From the NCBI GenBank assembly GCA_017506865.1, contig JAFCMP010000094.1:62001-126000 (forward strand): 64,000 nt of DNA, read 5' to 3'. Shown here one piece after another: positions 22,801 through 35,800 of the stretch. This stretch comes from Tribonema minus (lineage: Eukaryota; Sar; Xanthophyceae; Tribonematales; Tribonemataceae). Under the pieces are notes generated by a model. The model saw only the letters and a list, made by a program, of their open reading frames with translations, was not told the origin of the DNA and did not search any database. The position numbers and the translations under genes are program-made. How positions within the stretch are numbered: position 1 is the first letter of the stretch; each line of letters begins with the position of its first letter.

Positions 22801-25800
22801 CAACTTCAAGAAAGGCAGGTGGTTGGCTGTCAATGATGCGTGTCAACGCAGTATATGTCTCAGGGTCATCTTTCAGCAGGCATTGAAGACAAGGCGACCG
22901 ATGGCGCTCACTACGACGCAATCCGCATGGCCTAGAATGCCAGTTGGAGCAATTGATGGAGCGATTCAAGACGAGACGCCTTGTGATGAGAGCACTGCTG
23001 CATGGAAATATCAAGCTTCTCAAGTGCTTCCAGAAAGGAGCTCAGGGTTAGGGTTAGGCGTGCGCAGCCAACATCTCAGCCTCCCAGAGCACTATGCTGC
23101 CCTCATGCGCATTTTTGCAAGCTAACCCCCTCTGCTCTTGAACTACTGGTCCAGTGTGCATGCATAGGGCAGGAGCGCACTCCAAATATGAGATGCGGCA
23201 TACGCAGACGCTCGACTCACTGCTGGGCAGCTGTACATGAGCACTAAGACTATCATCCAGTTCTCAAGTGGAACGAGAGTGAGAATCACTGCGGACTGAT
23301 CATGTACTTCAAAGTAGTCACTAGTGTAGTGACACCCCTAACCCCAACTCTAATACTACCCAGATGTTTTTGAGTCCCCTTCGTGTGTTTGCTGAGCTGC
23401 AGCTATCTATTGTTATATCAGCAGTGTCAATGTGCACGTGGGCTGCGCTGCCGAAGCTTGAACTTTTGGATGCCTCAAGGTGAAAACATTGAAAACATCA
23501 GCTTTGACTGCTCAGCTATTAGGTGACTCTCCGTGCCTGAGCGCTGCTTCAGCCAGCTGGCAGCCACTCGTGCCGATGCCCTCTCATCTTGTCGATGCCT
23601 CACACACCATTTGGCCGTTCTAGGTGACCATACTCATGATGAAAGGCTGAAGTCTCAATGATCCTAATGCCATCTGCAAATGCTTTGTGACATGTGGTGA
23701 TCGCTTGAGAACCAACCTGTCCTGCTACCGCCCACTTGACCCGCTCCAGTCTATGTCACTATTTTTGTACTCTCAATTTCTCTGCAGACCATCCTCATTT
23801 CATTATGAAACAGTTTTGTTCTCTCGTTCGCCCTGCAGGCCATCTTCATCTGATTATAAAACATAGAAAACGAGCCAGCACACAATTTGTGCAACTTCAA
23901 CGTGAAGCGAGCCGCGGTGTAGCTCAGCTGCACCGCGGGGCGCGCCGCCAGCGCGTTTGGCGGTCCAATTCAACTTGAAGTAGTGCAGCAGCACTCAGTG
24001 AAATCACGCCAACTTCAAATGGAAGTGCCGCAGCGCGCTGCAACGCGTGCCGTCAGCGTGATCGGTCGTCAAATTCAACTAGAAGTAATGCATGCCAATT
24101 GTCAACTTGAAGTGCTGCAGCACTCACCTGTTCAGGCGTCAGCGGTGGCAGCCGCGCTGCAAGGCGCGCCGCCAGAGCGCTAGGGTTAGGGTTGACTTCA
24201 ACTTGCAGTACTGCAGCAGCGCTCATCAGAAGCGATGCAGCTCTCACCTGTTCAGGCGTGAGCGGCTGCAGCCGCGCTGCGAGGCGCGCCGCCAGCGCAA
24301 TTGGCTGTCAAATCCAACTTGAGGTAGTGCATCAGCGCTCAGAATTAGGTTAGGGTTAGGGTCAGAGACTTAACACGAACTTCAACTGCAGCGCGCTCAC
24401 CTGGTCAGGCGTGAGCGGCTGCAGACGCACTGCAAGCCGCGCCGCCAGCGCAAGGGCGGGCGCCGCCGCCGCCGCTGCCGCCGTCGCTGCCTCCTCTGCC
24501 TCCCTAGCGGCGATGCGCGCCTCCACCATAGCAACCGTTTCCGCAGGCGTCAGGTGCTGCTGCTGCCGCTGCTGCTGCCGCTGTAGCTGCAGTGGGGAGG
24601 GGGCAGGGTGGCGTTAGAGCTGTATATGCGCTCAAAGTCAGAATGCATCCCCCTCCCCCATGGATGAGTTGGGTTAGGGTTCACTTAACCCTAACCCTAA
24701 CCCTTGGACGAACAGTGAAGCTGCGCGGCTATGTTGCGGCATATTTGGAACTCTGCGCGGCCGAAACAAGGCGTAGTATCCACCGTGATCGTTGCTGATG
24801 CTCTGGTGAGACGTCAGCATGCCAATCTCACTAAAGTACGGATTTGTGTGTGCGTGTCACGCAGAGAGATGCAAAATGCAACAAGCACACATCTGCTGCC
24901 GCACATGGCAGGGTTATCATCAGTTCCACAACGCGCGACTGAGGTGCTGTAGAGCGGTAATTAGGGTTAGGGTTACGTGTAAGGGCGTCAGGACGCTCGG
25001 CAAGCTGCAGAATTCTATGAGGGCTTTTAGCATACTGTAGGGGACTGGTACTTATTATTACTTGTACTTGTTAACTACTTGTTCAATACTTGTTCACCAG
25101 CGAAGCAGCATTGCTCAGTTCCCACTCCAAGACAATGCCAGCAGTTCCACCGCTAAGGTACACCAGTGTTGACGTTGCAGTTCTTTCAGAGCCTCGATGA
25201 CACCAAGGGGGCTTTGCCATACGTCAAGGGTTATTGTCATTGATATTTAGGGTCTTTTTCTTGATATTTAGGGGGAGTTAGCTCACCGCCTGAGCAGCCT
25301 TGCTCTGTTCCCGCTCCAGTGCCATCCGTTCCACCATTTGTTGCAGCTCATTTATGACGGTGTCATTGTCAGCCCGTGTGGCCTCAAATGGCCTCCTCTC
25401 CTTCTCTAACTTCTGCACCGCTCGTTCGCCTGCAGATCAGATGCGGTGTTGCATAGAGGTCAGCGCAGTTGTGCAAGACCCTTGAGTCATAGAGGTTGCG
25501 CTTGAACTGCTGGACTAATGATTGATAACAGAGCAAGATTTTGATCAATGATCATTACTTTTTCATTTTAGAAATCATCAACAAAGCACTTTTCTTATCA
25601 AATCATCTGCTGCTGCACCGAACATTGCCTGCGGAGCAGACCCTGTGGTACATAAATTTCAACCATCTGCAATTAATGAAAACGCACGTCGTGCTTTCAG
25701 ATGCGTCCATGCAAGATGCCTGTTGTTTTTGCATGCACGTACACATTTGAATTTGTACGATGAACTTGACAGTCTTGTGCCGAATTTGCACCAGCTCCTT

Positions 25801-27012
25801 GTCACTCTACCACTCAGTGTCAGAGCCACACTGCAATGTAGAATGTTGCTGCGACCGCCCAAAAAGTTCCGCTTGCAGGCAGATGAGCGCTGCCGCTGCC
25901 ACATTGCGCCACTTGTTCATGCTCCCTGAGTGCAAAGTTGGCAGGCAGGCACCATCCTGGTGCAGCTATGTACGACCAGCAGTGCCGGTTCAACTGCTTG
26001 CAGTAGGCGTTTGTCAAGTTCACGAAAGTCATATGTGCTTGAATGCATGTAGTCAGAGCCTTGCGCAGAACAACTGTCAGGGAATGTGCACGGTTCCATC
26101 GATGCTTTCCGAAGCACCGCTCCCCAAAGCCAACAGCAAAATTGTTGTTGGCTTTTGTTTCATGAGTACTTTCTTCTGCACTCGTGTGTTTAGGTGCATC
26201 TTGATCAGCGCCAGATGCTGCAGCAAAATACGTTTGTCTGTTACAAACAACGGTTTGGCATTTCCACATCAGCATTGCCATACGCACAGACTCGCTCCAA
26301 GCACTCTAGAGCAGAAAGAAGGGCTTCACCTGCAACTTCAGCTAGTATGGCGTTGTCACATCAGCATTGCCATAAGTTCAACGCGATCCAAGCATGCTAG
26401 GGCAGAATTAAGGGCGTCACCTGCAACTTCAACCATGATGCTCCCCGTGCGCATCTTGGCCGGCGCTAGATCTGCTGGCAACTCCTCCCCAAGCTTGCGC
26501 TTGTAAGCCTGCAGGCTGAACGCATCCTGCACCGCCCGCTCCGCCGCGTCGGCCGCCTCCGCTGCAGTGCGCGGTATAGAGGCCGCCAGAACCCTCCGCC
26601 ACAGGGCCGCGCCAGCTGCCGCATGCGCATTTGCCTCTGCCTCACCGAGGCTGTCGCTGAGGGCGTGCACGAGATCCTCCCAGACCACTGCCGTGGCGGC
26701 GCTGCCGCTGCGGTACAGGGATGCCAAGGCTGCCTTCAAGAGGCTTCCATCCCGGATATTGGACACCTCTTGGTAGAGAACGGCATCTTGGCCGATGGCA
26801 CGCAGCACCTGCATGAGGTTGGCGGTCGGGGCTGCGCCATGGGCCATCCCGCCGCTGCATCCGTCGAAGCAGAGCTTCATGTTGCGGACGACGAGCTTCA
26901 TCGTCACCAGAGCTGCTGCCTGCTCCTGCTGCCTTTCCTGCTGCCTCAGTGCTGCATAGTAGGTCTCCCAGCTTCGGGCATACTGGTGCTGCAGCTCCAT
27001 TTGTGCAGGCAT
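16874..27012 (-). CDS. ULP1: Ulp1/SENP-type SUMO protease
   Basis: This C48 cysteine protease matures SUMO precursors and removes SUMO from targets. Exons on the minus strand: 27012-26421, 25429-25287, 24586-24401, 22754-22713, 21788-21687, 21250-21123, 20157-20032, 18837-18735 and 17047-16874. They total 1596 bases (531 codons plus TAG) with all phases matching. The N-terminal half (residues 1-300) is helical, charged and Ala/Gln-rich, with a coiled coil (about 198-245) and a poly-Gln stretch. The catalytic domain starts at PLTPDQ and shows WLNDEVINMYM, RRWTKKAKVDIFTLDK, His422 in MHWCLAV, Asp439 in YYDSMGG, Gln484 and Cys490 in QQENGCDCGVFTC. The spacings match SENP enzymes. Donors at 21687 and 20032 are GC. 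Upstream in-frame ATGs at 27048 and beyond are possible starts. Confidence 0.95.
17020..17370 (-). repeat. Acceptor-side splice-junction array, last ULP1 exon
   Basis: The acceptor plus the first 40-60 bases of the last exon (reading TPQQENGCDC) occur at 17047, and again near 17150-17215 and 17300-17360. The upstream copies are preceded by similar GTAGGTATAG intron sequence. Copies keep the Gln-Gln-Glu-Asn codons and part of the Cys region, but lack the exon's second half. Confidence 0.85.
17700..19135 (-). repeat. Junction arrays on both sides of ULP1 exon 18837-18735
   Basis: Donor-side copies of the WTK-GTTAGT junction (plus strand CTTAGTCCAGGTTGCGCCTAGGGGGG) recur near 18617, 18458, 18097 and 17711 with increasing divergence. 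Acceptor-side copies of CACCGCTCCAGCGCATTCAGGAAGGT occur near 18908-18960 and 19068-19115, with TTAGGG-type tracts between them. Confidence 0.8.
19140..20031 (-). other. ULP1 intron without recognisable array
   Basis: Apart from the last weak junction copy at its left end, this stretch holds short ORFs only, none with a family motif. A TTCAAGTAT-type short motif is present near 19460. Confidence 0.4.
20032..20825 (-). repeat. Acceptor-side splice-junction array, ULP1 His-Asp exon
   Basis: The start of exon 20157-20032 (KKAKVDIFTLDK) and its acceptor are repeated near 20265-20312, 20412-20462 and 20580-20635, with a remnant near 20795. Units of about 145-175 bases share TTTGTCCAATGTGAA...ACCTTGGCCTTCTTGGTCCTGCAA. 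The intervening parts are rich in GATCATCATGATCATC. Confidence 0.85.
21470..21700 (-). repeat. Donor-side GC-junction array, ULP1 exon 21788-21687
   Basis: The plus strand has about eight copies of (G)ACTTGCCTGCATGTGCAT-like sequence every 25-35 bases. On the minus strand each reads ATGCAG followed by GCAAGT/C, the same as the true GC donor after MYMQ. Unit length is shorter than in other arrays. Confidence 0.8.
21760..22440 (-). repeat. Acceptor-side splice-junction array, ULP1 exon 21788-21687
   Basis: The phrase GCATCCGCCACAACCTGATCACC, covering exon start and acceptor, recurs near 22130, 22195-22240, 22258, 22310, 22360 and 22410 with growing divergence. One copy (22095-22160) keeps about 50 bases of exon. 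A TTAGGG-type tract lies at 21904-21966. Confidence 0.8.
23930..24450 (-). repeat. Donor-side splice-junction array, ULP1 exon 24586-24401
   Basis: The exon end (LAARLAVRLQPLTPDQ) plus donor is repeated: GCGCGCCGCCAG-type cores lie at 24439 (true exon), 24285, 24165, 24046 and 23941. Three copies keep CTCACCTG(G/T)TCAGGCGTGAGCG, that is, an intact GT donor. TTAGGG-type tracts and AACTTGAAGT motifs lie between units. Confidence 0.88.
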
Positions 27013-29771
27013 CTTTGCTGCTGATTGATTTTTCAATATAAGTTGCATCAAACAGACAGAGCTGTCGACATTAGCTTTGCGGCTGGCCCGCAGGCAGCAG
27101 AGACTTTGACGCAGTGACTGCTGTCGCTGAGGCTCGGCTGGCACCTGGCACGGCACCAGAACTTCCAGATGCGAGAAAACTCTGTGATGGAGAAACTTCC
27201 ACGCACTTCAAGATGAGGAGAGTCACGCCGGGTGGACAGGAAAAGTACACAGTTCATGCCGCAATGAGGACGCTAGCGTCTTCAAGGTACCGGGGTATCG
27301 GGCGGACACAGTCATTGACCCAGGGTGTCTGCACTTTAGCAGTGCATACCGTAGCAAGGGAATAGTGCTAGACTAGACCACAAGTGTGCGCGCGCTCGTA
27401 ACTGACAGGCAAAACAAATGCCTCGAACACGGACGGCTATGCTGGGGTGGGGGACGACGCGAAGTCAAGCACTACACCGGCACCTTGACGTCATCATGGG
27501 CTTTTGTGCCGTTCGTGCAGGAGTCGTACGGACGGCTGGGCAAGCAGACAAGACTTTTTGTCAAGGAGTTGGCAATGCATTCAGCACTGTGCTCAGGGGG
27601 GGGGAAGGCGGATGTGTTACGCAGGGCCGGGTTAGCTAAGCGTCAAATCCTCATTGAGCTGAGCGTATCGCTGGCGCGGGAGTTGGCGGAGCGCGTCATG
27701 GCGTACACACGCGGAGCGCGAATGCTGGGCTGTGTTGCAGCGCCGGTATCCAAGCTCCTAGGGCACAGCGCAGACTAGGCTGCTGCGTTGACGCAAACTT
27801 TTCGATTGCATAGGCAACCCGGCCTCCCTTAGGCCTTTATAAATACAAGTCCATACGTACATGCCAGAAGACATGTAAGCAAAAAGTTGCCCTTTCTCCC
27901 GCACATACTCTCGAAAGCGCCGCTGTTCACGCAGCTTCCCGAGGCAGGGCCGGGGCTCCTGAGATCATTGCATTGCGCGCGTTGTCTCTGTGCGTCTCTA
28001 CGTGTGAGATCACTTGCAGCCACAGCTACGTCCGACTACCAGCCTCACTAGTCTGCCTTGGGCGCAAATGCCACTCATTTGGAGGTGCACTTCATGAATA
28101 CAGCGTTGTTTCTTCAAAGAAAGACTCATCCGGAGTCTGCAAAGTTTCTAAAAACACTGGCAGGCTTCCCCCTCTTCTCACTACTTTTGAAGTATTGGTA
28201 GTCCGGGCTTCGTGTGGCAAAGCGAGACTATAAAGAAGTCGTGGCAAGTCCAGAACCAATAGCTGCACAAAGGTCACTGTAGCAGGTCATTGCTGCTAAC
28301 ATGCGCAGCAAAAATCTGGACTTTTCCTTGCACCTCAATCTTTGCGTCCATTCAGACTATGGCATGACAGTGCATGATTTATTTAGGGTCAAGGGCTAGA
28401 ATATGTGCAACAGTGTGCGGTGTGGTGGCTCATGCGATGCAAGCTGCGTACTGCTTCATCGAGTTCATGAATGCTTAGAATGAGTCCAGATCAGGCCGGC
28501 TTCTTGGAGAGAGCATGTGCTTGCACAGCATGCACCCGTGCACGCGCCAAACGCCTATTAAACATGCAAGCGTACCTTACAAGAGCCGCCACCACCAAGT
28601 GCCATTGCCGTATTGACGCCAGAATTTCTCAGTGGCCACAGGTGACGGTGCGCGCACGAGCGTTGTCAAAGCGACGCATCTCAGTGCCAGCTGGAACTGG
28701 TGCAACACATCTCGTTCCTGTCTGCTGCGAGCAAGGCGGCGGCGGGCGCGGCGGCGCTGTACCCACAAGCATTGCAGCAAAAATATCTGGGCGCACAACA
28801 GGCCAACAGGCCGTGCGTCACCCACAGCTGCCTGGCGGTACGTGTAAACCAACCCCCTCAGTCATAATCAATCAAACGCTTAACCTCGAATCTGATTGTA
28901 GCATGATCATTGGATACAATGGCATGGGCAGCATGCAGCCATCGGCGGAGCAAACACAGAAGACAGTGCAGCCTTGTGCCCTGTCCTAAGTACCAGCAAG
29001 CCCACCACGACGACGGTCATTGACTGCGGAGTCGTCAAACACCTAGGTCAGACACATGTAAGCAACAGAGTGCCTTCATCCAAGCATGATGAAGCATTTG
29101 TAGTTTAGGAACATGGCAACCTCACAAGGGGAGCACCTGATTAAGTCTACAACAGCACAGCAGCATTAAAATTGACCGCATTAGTAAAAAATAAAAAATA
29201 AAGCGCATCATCATTAGCCCCTCTACAGCATTAGTGCGGACTCTGAACTACAGCAGACATAGGCCCCAAGGGAACACTGTGAGCGGGGGGGTCGAGCGTC
29301 AGCTTCAACTTGTTGTGCTGTGCGCACTGCGACTTGCTGCGCTCGGTAGGAGGCATGCGAGGGAGGGCAGCAGCCACCTATTACGGGATGCACTCATTGA
29401 GTGGAACACTACCACTACTCGTGAACAAAGTTTGCACACACACACACGGGGACTTGCCTCGACCACTCACACTTAAAAACACGAGTCTTGACAGCTGGCC
29501 AGCAGTGTTCAAACGTCTAGACGGTCTAGACGAGCTAGCATCGCGGGTTCTGCGTGCAAAGCTCTATATATGTGCGCACGCAACTGCAGTGCCGCCGCAT
29601 GCTAGCAGACTGTCGTCGTCAACTGGAATTTCAGCAGTCAGGCGTTACGCCAGTGGCACGTCACACGCCGATTCCTACTTCAAGTATCAGAGCCACGGGC
29701 AATGCAGCGCAGGCTGTTCCAGTTTGGTTCAGGGTCAGTGGCACGTCACACGCTGACTCGTACTTCAAGTA
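27013..29771. other. Intergenic interval between ULP1 and ARS-A
   Basis: Besides the RT-like fragment at 27386-27778, I see only short ORFs without motifs. The largest is at 28471-28989 on plus. The interval should include the ULP1 promoter (right of 27012) and the ARS-A 3' region. Confidence 0.5.
27386..27778 (+). pseudogene. Probable reverse-transcriptase C-terminal fragment
   Basis: The open frame contains a segment of the pattern F-V-P-F-V-x-E-S-Y-G-R-L-G-K followed by a helical stretch (LFVKELA) and a tail with LSVSLARELAERVMAY. From memory this resembles the tail that follows the polymerase domain in some non-LTR-type reverse transcriptases of plants and algae. No catalytic YxDD motif, endonuclease or repeat ends are visible, so at most it is a truncated remnant. 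It could instead be an unknown host ORF. Confidence 0.4.
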
Positions 29772-29830
29772 TCACAGCCATGGACCAATGCAGCCCAGAC
29801 TGTTCCAGGTGGGTTTCGGGTCAGTGCCAC
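29648..29830 (-). repeat. Tandem copy of the ARS-A 3' coding end
   Basis: About 90 bases covering the final codons and stop of ARS-A are present twice (GTGGCACGTCACACGC starts near 29651 and 29741). The copy nearer the left has lost the reading [10 protein letters not shown]. This is a junction-type duplication at the end of a gene. Confidence 0.7.
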
Positions 29831-32800
29831 TGGCTGTCACGGTCTCCCCTAGGGGGGTCTGTAGGGCCTTCTGGTGCACGCGCAGGCGCGCTTGGAAGTG
29901 CTTGATGAGCTTGGGGTGTGTAGACGAGAGGTCGTGAATCTGCAGTGATGGCAGAGATAGCGCGTGGGGCAGTGGTTACTTCAATCGGCGTGTGCAAACA
30001 TGAAGCACTGGGTGCGGTTGGTGCTCGAGTGGCTCAAACGCTGCGCGTTAAGAGGTGCTTTGCACGGTGGCAATGCAGCTTTTTCAAAAGGAATTTTCTC
30101 TTGGATTGCAGTAATGTCGCATTAATTCGATCACCTTCGGCAATGTCATTGGGTAACGGTGAGTTCATTCAGCGTACGCAGACAAGAAGCAGCGGGTATG
30201 CTGGGTATGCACATGCCTCACCAGTCGCGGGCAGTTCACCTTGTACTTAGAACAGCGCTGGGTCCAGTGAGTGTGCGCACCTAACCCTAACCCTAACCCT
30301 AACCCTAAGGTGCACCGGGTGTCTGTGCTTGGTGGCTGATGTGCCATTGACTAATGATGAGTTCCACAAGATGTCGGATTCACACCACGAGGCGCAGATC
30401 CACCTTGCACGTAATGCTGCAAATTACTTTTCATAAATAATGCAAAGTGTTGTGTTTGGTGGCTGCTGTAGGCATTGACAGATAATGGCGAGGATGTAAC
30501 TGCCATAAGCCATGCCCATGATCTTCGTAGTCACCCACGTCATACTGTTCTCATTTCAGAGAACAGCATTCCTGTCGAAGCTCTTCACAGAGACGTACAA
30601 CAGCTGCCCCTTGGCAACATCAATTGTCAACGCGCATTCAGACACTTTGAAGTTTTCACAGGCCTCTCGTAGTCATCCACCATCTTGTTTTACTTGCGCC
30701 TAAAGCAACAAGCAATGATAGTACAAGTGGTTTACCATACATACCCCTAATCTGCGTGCTGATTGCTCACCTCGTATGGATCTTGTGCGAGGTTGAAGAG
30801 CCAGGATGTGGCCTCTGTGGCAGCAGTGCACTCGCCTCCTTGTAACTTGCACTGAGAGGTGTACACCTTCGCATCGTAGCGGTCGCTGAAATCATTCCAC
30901 AGCTGCGCAGCCAAAATACATCACGCACATTGCTCAGCGGACAGAGCACTGTCACACTCAGTGATATGTATGTATGTGTACACCTTCGCATCGTAGCGGT
31001 CGCTGAGATCATTCCACAGCTGCGAAGCCGATACATCACGCATAGTGCTCAGCGAACAGAGCAGTGCTTAAAAGTACTGATGCATGCAATGATGGTCGTA
31101 ATCAGGGTCAGGGTTAGTTGTTGTACATGGTTGTAGCCAGGGTTGTTAAACAAGCAACCACTGTTCTGTGCAAAAAGTTGGGCACTGCCATGTATACGTC
31201 GTTGACTTTTAACCCGGTTGCACAATCAGTGGCACGAATAGCACACTCAGGTTCCCCTTCCTCCAGAGGATATACTGTGCACAACCAGGATCACACTCAA
31301 CCAATATGGAAGTATGTACGCATGACCAGCCACAGGCAGTCCTCTGACACAGCATTTGTGTGCACATGCGGCCACGGTGTTTGTGGGTCTAGCACAATAG
31401 TGAGCGTTGCCACACATGAATGCATGGGGGCGAGCAAGGATGACTTCAGCATCATCATGAAGTGCGCAATCGCTGTCAATGGCAATAGCAGCCATGCACG
31501 GTCATGCGCAACGTGCATTGCGTGCACTAACCCTAATCAAACCATAATATAACCCTAACCCCAACCGTCACCCTAGCCCTACCACTGGAGCGGGACTCTG
31601 AACATTTGAAGACCTTGGCCTAGGGCTGTGTGGATAGGTAGGGCTACGCCATCTACACTAACGCACATACCCAACAGTCTTCATTCCAGATGAACTAACT
31701 CTGTTTATCAATTCTTGCTTAAGGCGCGACAAAGCCCAGCCGGTGTAGCTTGCTACATAATCTACGTGTGACTTGTATAAACTCGAAAGTGTCTCAATGA
31801 GCATTGACGATCACTGCTGAATGACATCGCCAGATGGCATCTCCCCCTTCCCGTTGCCCTGCTGCGTGGGCCCGAAACTTGCAAGCTGGAGCTGGGTATG
31901 ACCTGAAGGGGCCTCAGGGCAGGGTAGGTAGGGTATGTTCATGTCACCCACACTACATACATGCACAGCTTCATGCAGGAGCTAGACGCGACAGGTAGGG
32001 TTAGGGTTATGATTTTGGTTAGGCTAGGGTTAGGATAAGGTTTAGGCTAACCCTAACCAAAATCCTAACCCAAACCATAAGGCTAGCCCTAATCTTGACC
32101 CTAATCCTGACCCTGACCCTAATCCTAACCCTAACCTTCACCCAAACTACAGTACACACCTGGCAGTCCTCATTCCAGATGTACTTCCAATTGCCCTGTC
32201 GGATGGCCCCGAAGAGGGTGGTGGTGTTGTCAGTGACGCTCGTGCTTTCCTGCAGGTTGTAGACCAGCTCGGTGCGAGGAGCGTCACCACTTGCAGCAGC
32301 GCTCATCAGGGCTTCCCATTGGCTCACACCATCCTGGTGCAAGGTGCAACAGCAATAATGTAAGTCGCTGCTATTTGGTACTTGAAGTGTTTCTTCTTTC
32401 AGCAAACGAAGCTTTCAATGCACCACTGGCAGCACCGCTCATCAGCGCTTCCCATTGGCTCACACCATCCTGGTGCAAAACGTGAATGGCACTGACTTCA
32501 ATTTATCGTCATCACGGCATTTCATTGGCTCACAAGCACCTCATCAGGGCTTCCCATTGGCTCACACCATCCTGGTGTGACATGCAACAGCAATTATGTA
32601 AGTCGCTTCGTTATGATTAGTGGTCAGAAGACCACATCGGTGTGTGGCGTCACCGCTTGTAGCAGCGCTCATCAGGGCTTCCTACTGGCTCACACCATCC
32701 TGGTGCACACAGCAATAGCGATGGCACTGACTTCAATGCATCGCAGTCATTTGGTCAATAGTGTACGTGCGCCGCTTCACAAACACACATGTACAGAACC

Positions 32801-35800
32801 TCAGTGTGCCAAGTTGAACTTACCATCAGAACCTCAGTGTGTGAAGCATCAGCACCTGTGCTGAAGCGGCGTTGAACAGAACTTCAACATGACTTACCAA
32901 CAGAACCTCAGTGTACGAAGCATCGTCATCTGTGCTTGCGGCGGCATCCACCAAAACTTCAACTTGAACTTACCAGCTCCAGCGCGTCGCGCGTCTGCGA
33001 CCACCCAGGCCAAGCCATCTCCATGAACGTGGGCAGCCAGTCGGTGACGTGGAACAGCCCATCGTAAGACGTATTGGCTGAGGTGGATGGAAGTAGCGAG
33101 CTCTGTACGAATGCGCGCACGTGGCTGCCTCCCTGTAGGTAGGTATGGTACGCATTGCAGAGTTGAAGTTGCTGTGAGGCGCTGTCTGGTGGGTTAGGGT
33201 TAGGTTCAGGACAAGTACGCGTTTGTGGTTGCCGCTCTGTAGGTATGTACGCAATGCAAAGTTAAAGTTGTGGTGAGCCTGTATCAGCAAATGAGAGCTC
33301 TGCACGGATGCGCGCATAGTGGCTGCCCCCCTGTAGGTATGTACGCATTGCATGGTTGAAGTTGATGTGAGCTGTACATCATCACGAGCGAGCTCTGTAC
33401 AAATGTGCACGTGGTGGCTGCCACTACCTGTAGCTTGTAGGCATTGCACAGTCGAACTCGCTGTGAGCCTGTATCAATCGAAAAAGAGCTATGCTTGAAG
33501 GCGCGCACGTGGCTGCCCCCCCCCCTGTCAGGTATGTATGCATTGCAAAGTTCAGGTTGCTGTGAGCCGGTATCATTTATTTATAAAAGGGAGCTCTGTA
33601 AGAATGCATGCATGTCGCTGCCCCCAACTACAATAGTACACAACGGCAGGGCTCAGAAGATTTACAGTAGGTACCCCCATTTCATGGGTCATTCTGTTTC
33701 AAAGCCACGCAATCTTTACGACAGCAGCAAGCACGCTGCCCAAACCCTCTTTGTGCGCCAGTAGAGCTAAACGTAGGGTGAGGGTTATTGCTCATGATCA
33801 TTTCCAGGTACCTGTCAAGTGGCTGAAGGACCCAGCCGTAAGCACGGCTCAAGCCCAGCAGTACAGTAACTGCGCTGAATCAGATGCCCAAAAGCCAAGT
33901 GCTCGCGGTTGTGCGGCTTTTTTGTTACTGCTGTCGCAAGGCTGGATGAGCATTATGGGGGGCACTGACCCATGTGTGCCTTCATACCTGAGAGTGCTGT
34001 GATGTACTTTGAAGCATGGATTCGTAATCATTGAAAGTGCAGCCATGTACTTCCAGGTACGTTAAGGTACATCCGAGTGTGCCAGTTGCCACTACCTCTA
34101 CCTCAAATGTGTAGCAATCGCCATCCTTGGGGACATGTGCTAAATGTGTGCGCTTCATACAATCCATTGTGGGTGACAGACACTGTCATACTTCTATATG
34201 ATGCCATGCATACATACTACATGGAAATGAATGCACACGTAACTTTCAAGTATGATTAACCACTACCTCAGAAGTACTTCTGAAGTCATTACTGACAACA
34301 TAACCAAATGTGTTGTGCCGCATCATACCTCAAATGTGTAGACTAGTTTTTAGCCCCCCTGAGGGGACATGTGCTAGGCCCGTGCGCCTGACACGGCCCA
34401 TTGTCGGAAGCAAACACAAAATACAGTACTGCAGTACTATCATGGTACATGTGACCAAACAAAGACCCAAACATTCGATGTACTGTTGGAGTATGACAAC
34501 ACAAAAGACCCAAACAATCCTGTCACACTATACCTCGAATGTGTAGTTCTTGGCACCCCTTAGGGGATATGTGCTAAGCCCGTGCGCCTGACATGGCCCG
34601 TTGTCGGAAGCAAACACCAGCACGTAGTTGTCCATGACACCAGCGTCGGTCAGACCTGTCACCAGCCTCTCCACCTATGGGGTTAGGATAAGAGGTTCAA
34701 GAGTTGAAGTTTGGATTAGGGCTGGTAGTAGTGTAATCAAGCGTGCAATTTTGTGAGACGACGTGGAGTACCGGCCGTGTGCCATCCCGGTGTCAGTGTC
34801 TACTGGCACGCAGGGGTTCAATGATGCGCTGTGCAGCAGATTTTCCACACCTCAACGCATAGTCTCAAATACAGGCAGTGAGGGATGCAACCATGAACTG
34901 TGCAGCAGAACCATGAACTGTGCAGCAGATTCTGCATACGATGACGAGCTGCTATTTAGGCAGAAGTAGAAAGTAACGAGTCATTGTGGTTAGGGCTAAG
35001 GTTAGGGTTACTAGTGGCAGTGCAGTGCTCAGCAAGCGCCGGTTTCTCTGCCCGTTGCGATACTGCGGCCTCATAGCGGTCTGGCCAACGGCGGTAGAAA
35101 GCACGACAGGATTGGCAGCAGTGAGAACACCGTAGCGGCTGCGTGCACCGAGATTCACCAAAGTGCATGAGATGTACTCGAGTACACCAAAGCTTTGTCT
35201 TTAAAGTGCAGCAGCAGGTGGTGGACTAGCATCAGTCAGACTGGCTGTGAACTGGTGCTCAATGCGGCTTCCCAACCTTCATTATTGAGATACAGATTTA
35301 CCAGAAGCGCAGATTCGCTGGGTCAACCAACAGTCTTAACATATGGGTATACTTCAAAGTATTGAGTTGACCAGTGATGCAATACGTACCTCGCGGTCCA
35401 GGGTGTACACGAGTTTGGCGGCGTCCTGTCGTGAACTGTCCGTGATAGTGCTCAGTATTCCCTCTATGGGCGAGAAGTCCACAAAGGCGTCGGGCTCCGT
35501 GGGCCAGTGTGGATTCTGGTAGGCCATGTACAGAAACAGCGGCGTTTGGGGCACGCTCGAGGAGGAGTTCCAGTGGCTGGCTATCTCAAGGGCGCGATCT
35601 GAGAGGACGAAGACGGGGTGAAAAGGCGCGTCGTGAATATTCAAATAGTGTACAAAGACATCTGGGCGTTTACGAGGTGCGAAAAGAGACGGGCGAAAGT
35701 GTGCACAGAGTCAAATTCAACTGAGGGTTAGGGTGAGGAGTGTCAGAGGCTGGCAATCTCAAGGGCGCGACCTGAAGGGGGACGAGAGATGGGCAAACAA

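Noticed and set aside
28471-28989. Plus-strand ORF of 172 codons.
   Set aside because: Cys/Arg-rich low-quality composition, an equally open minus frame, and no family signal.
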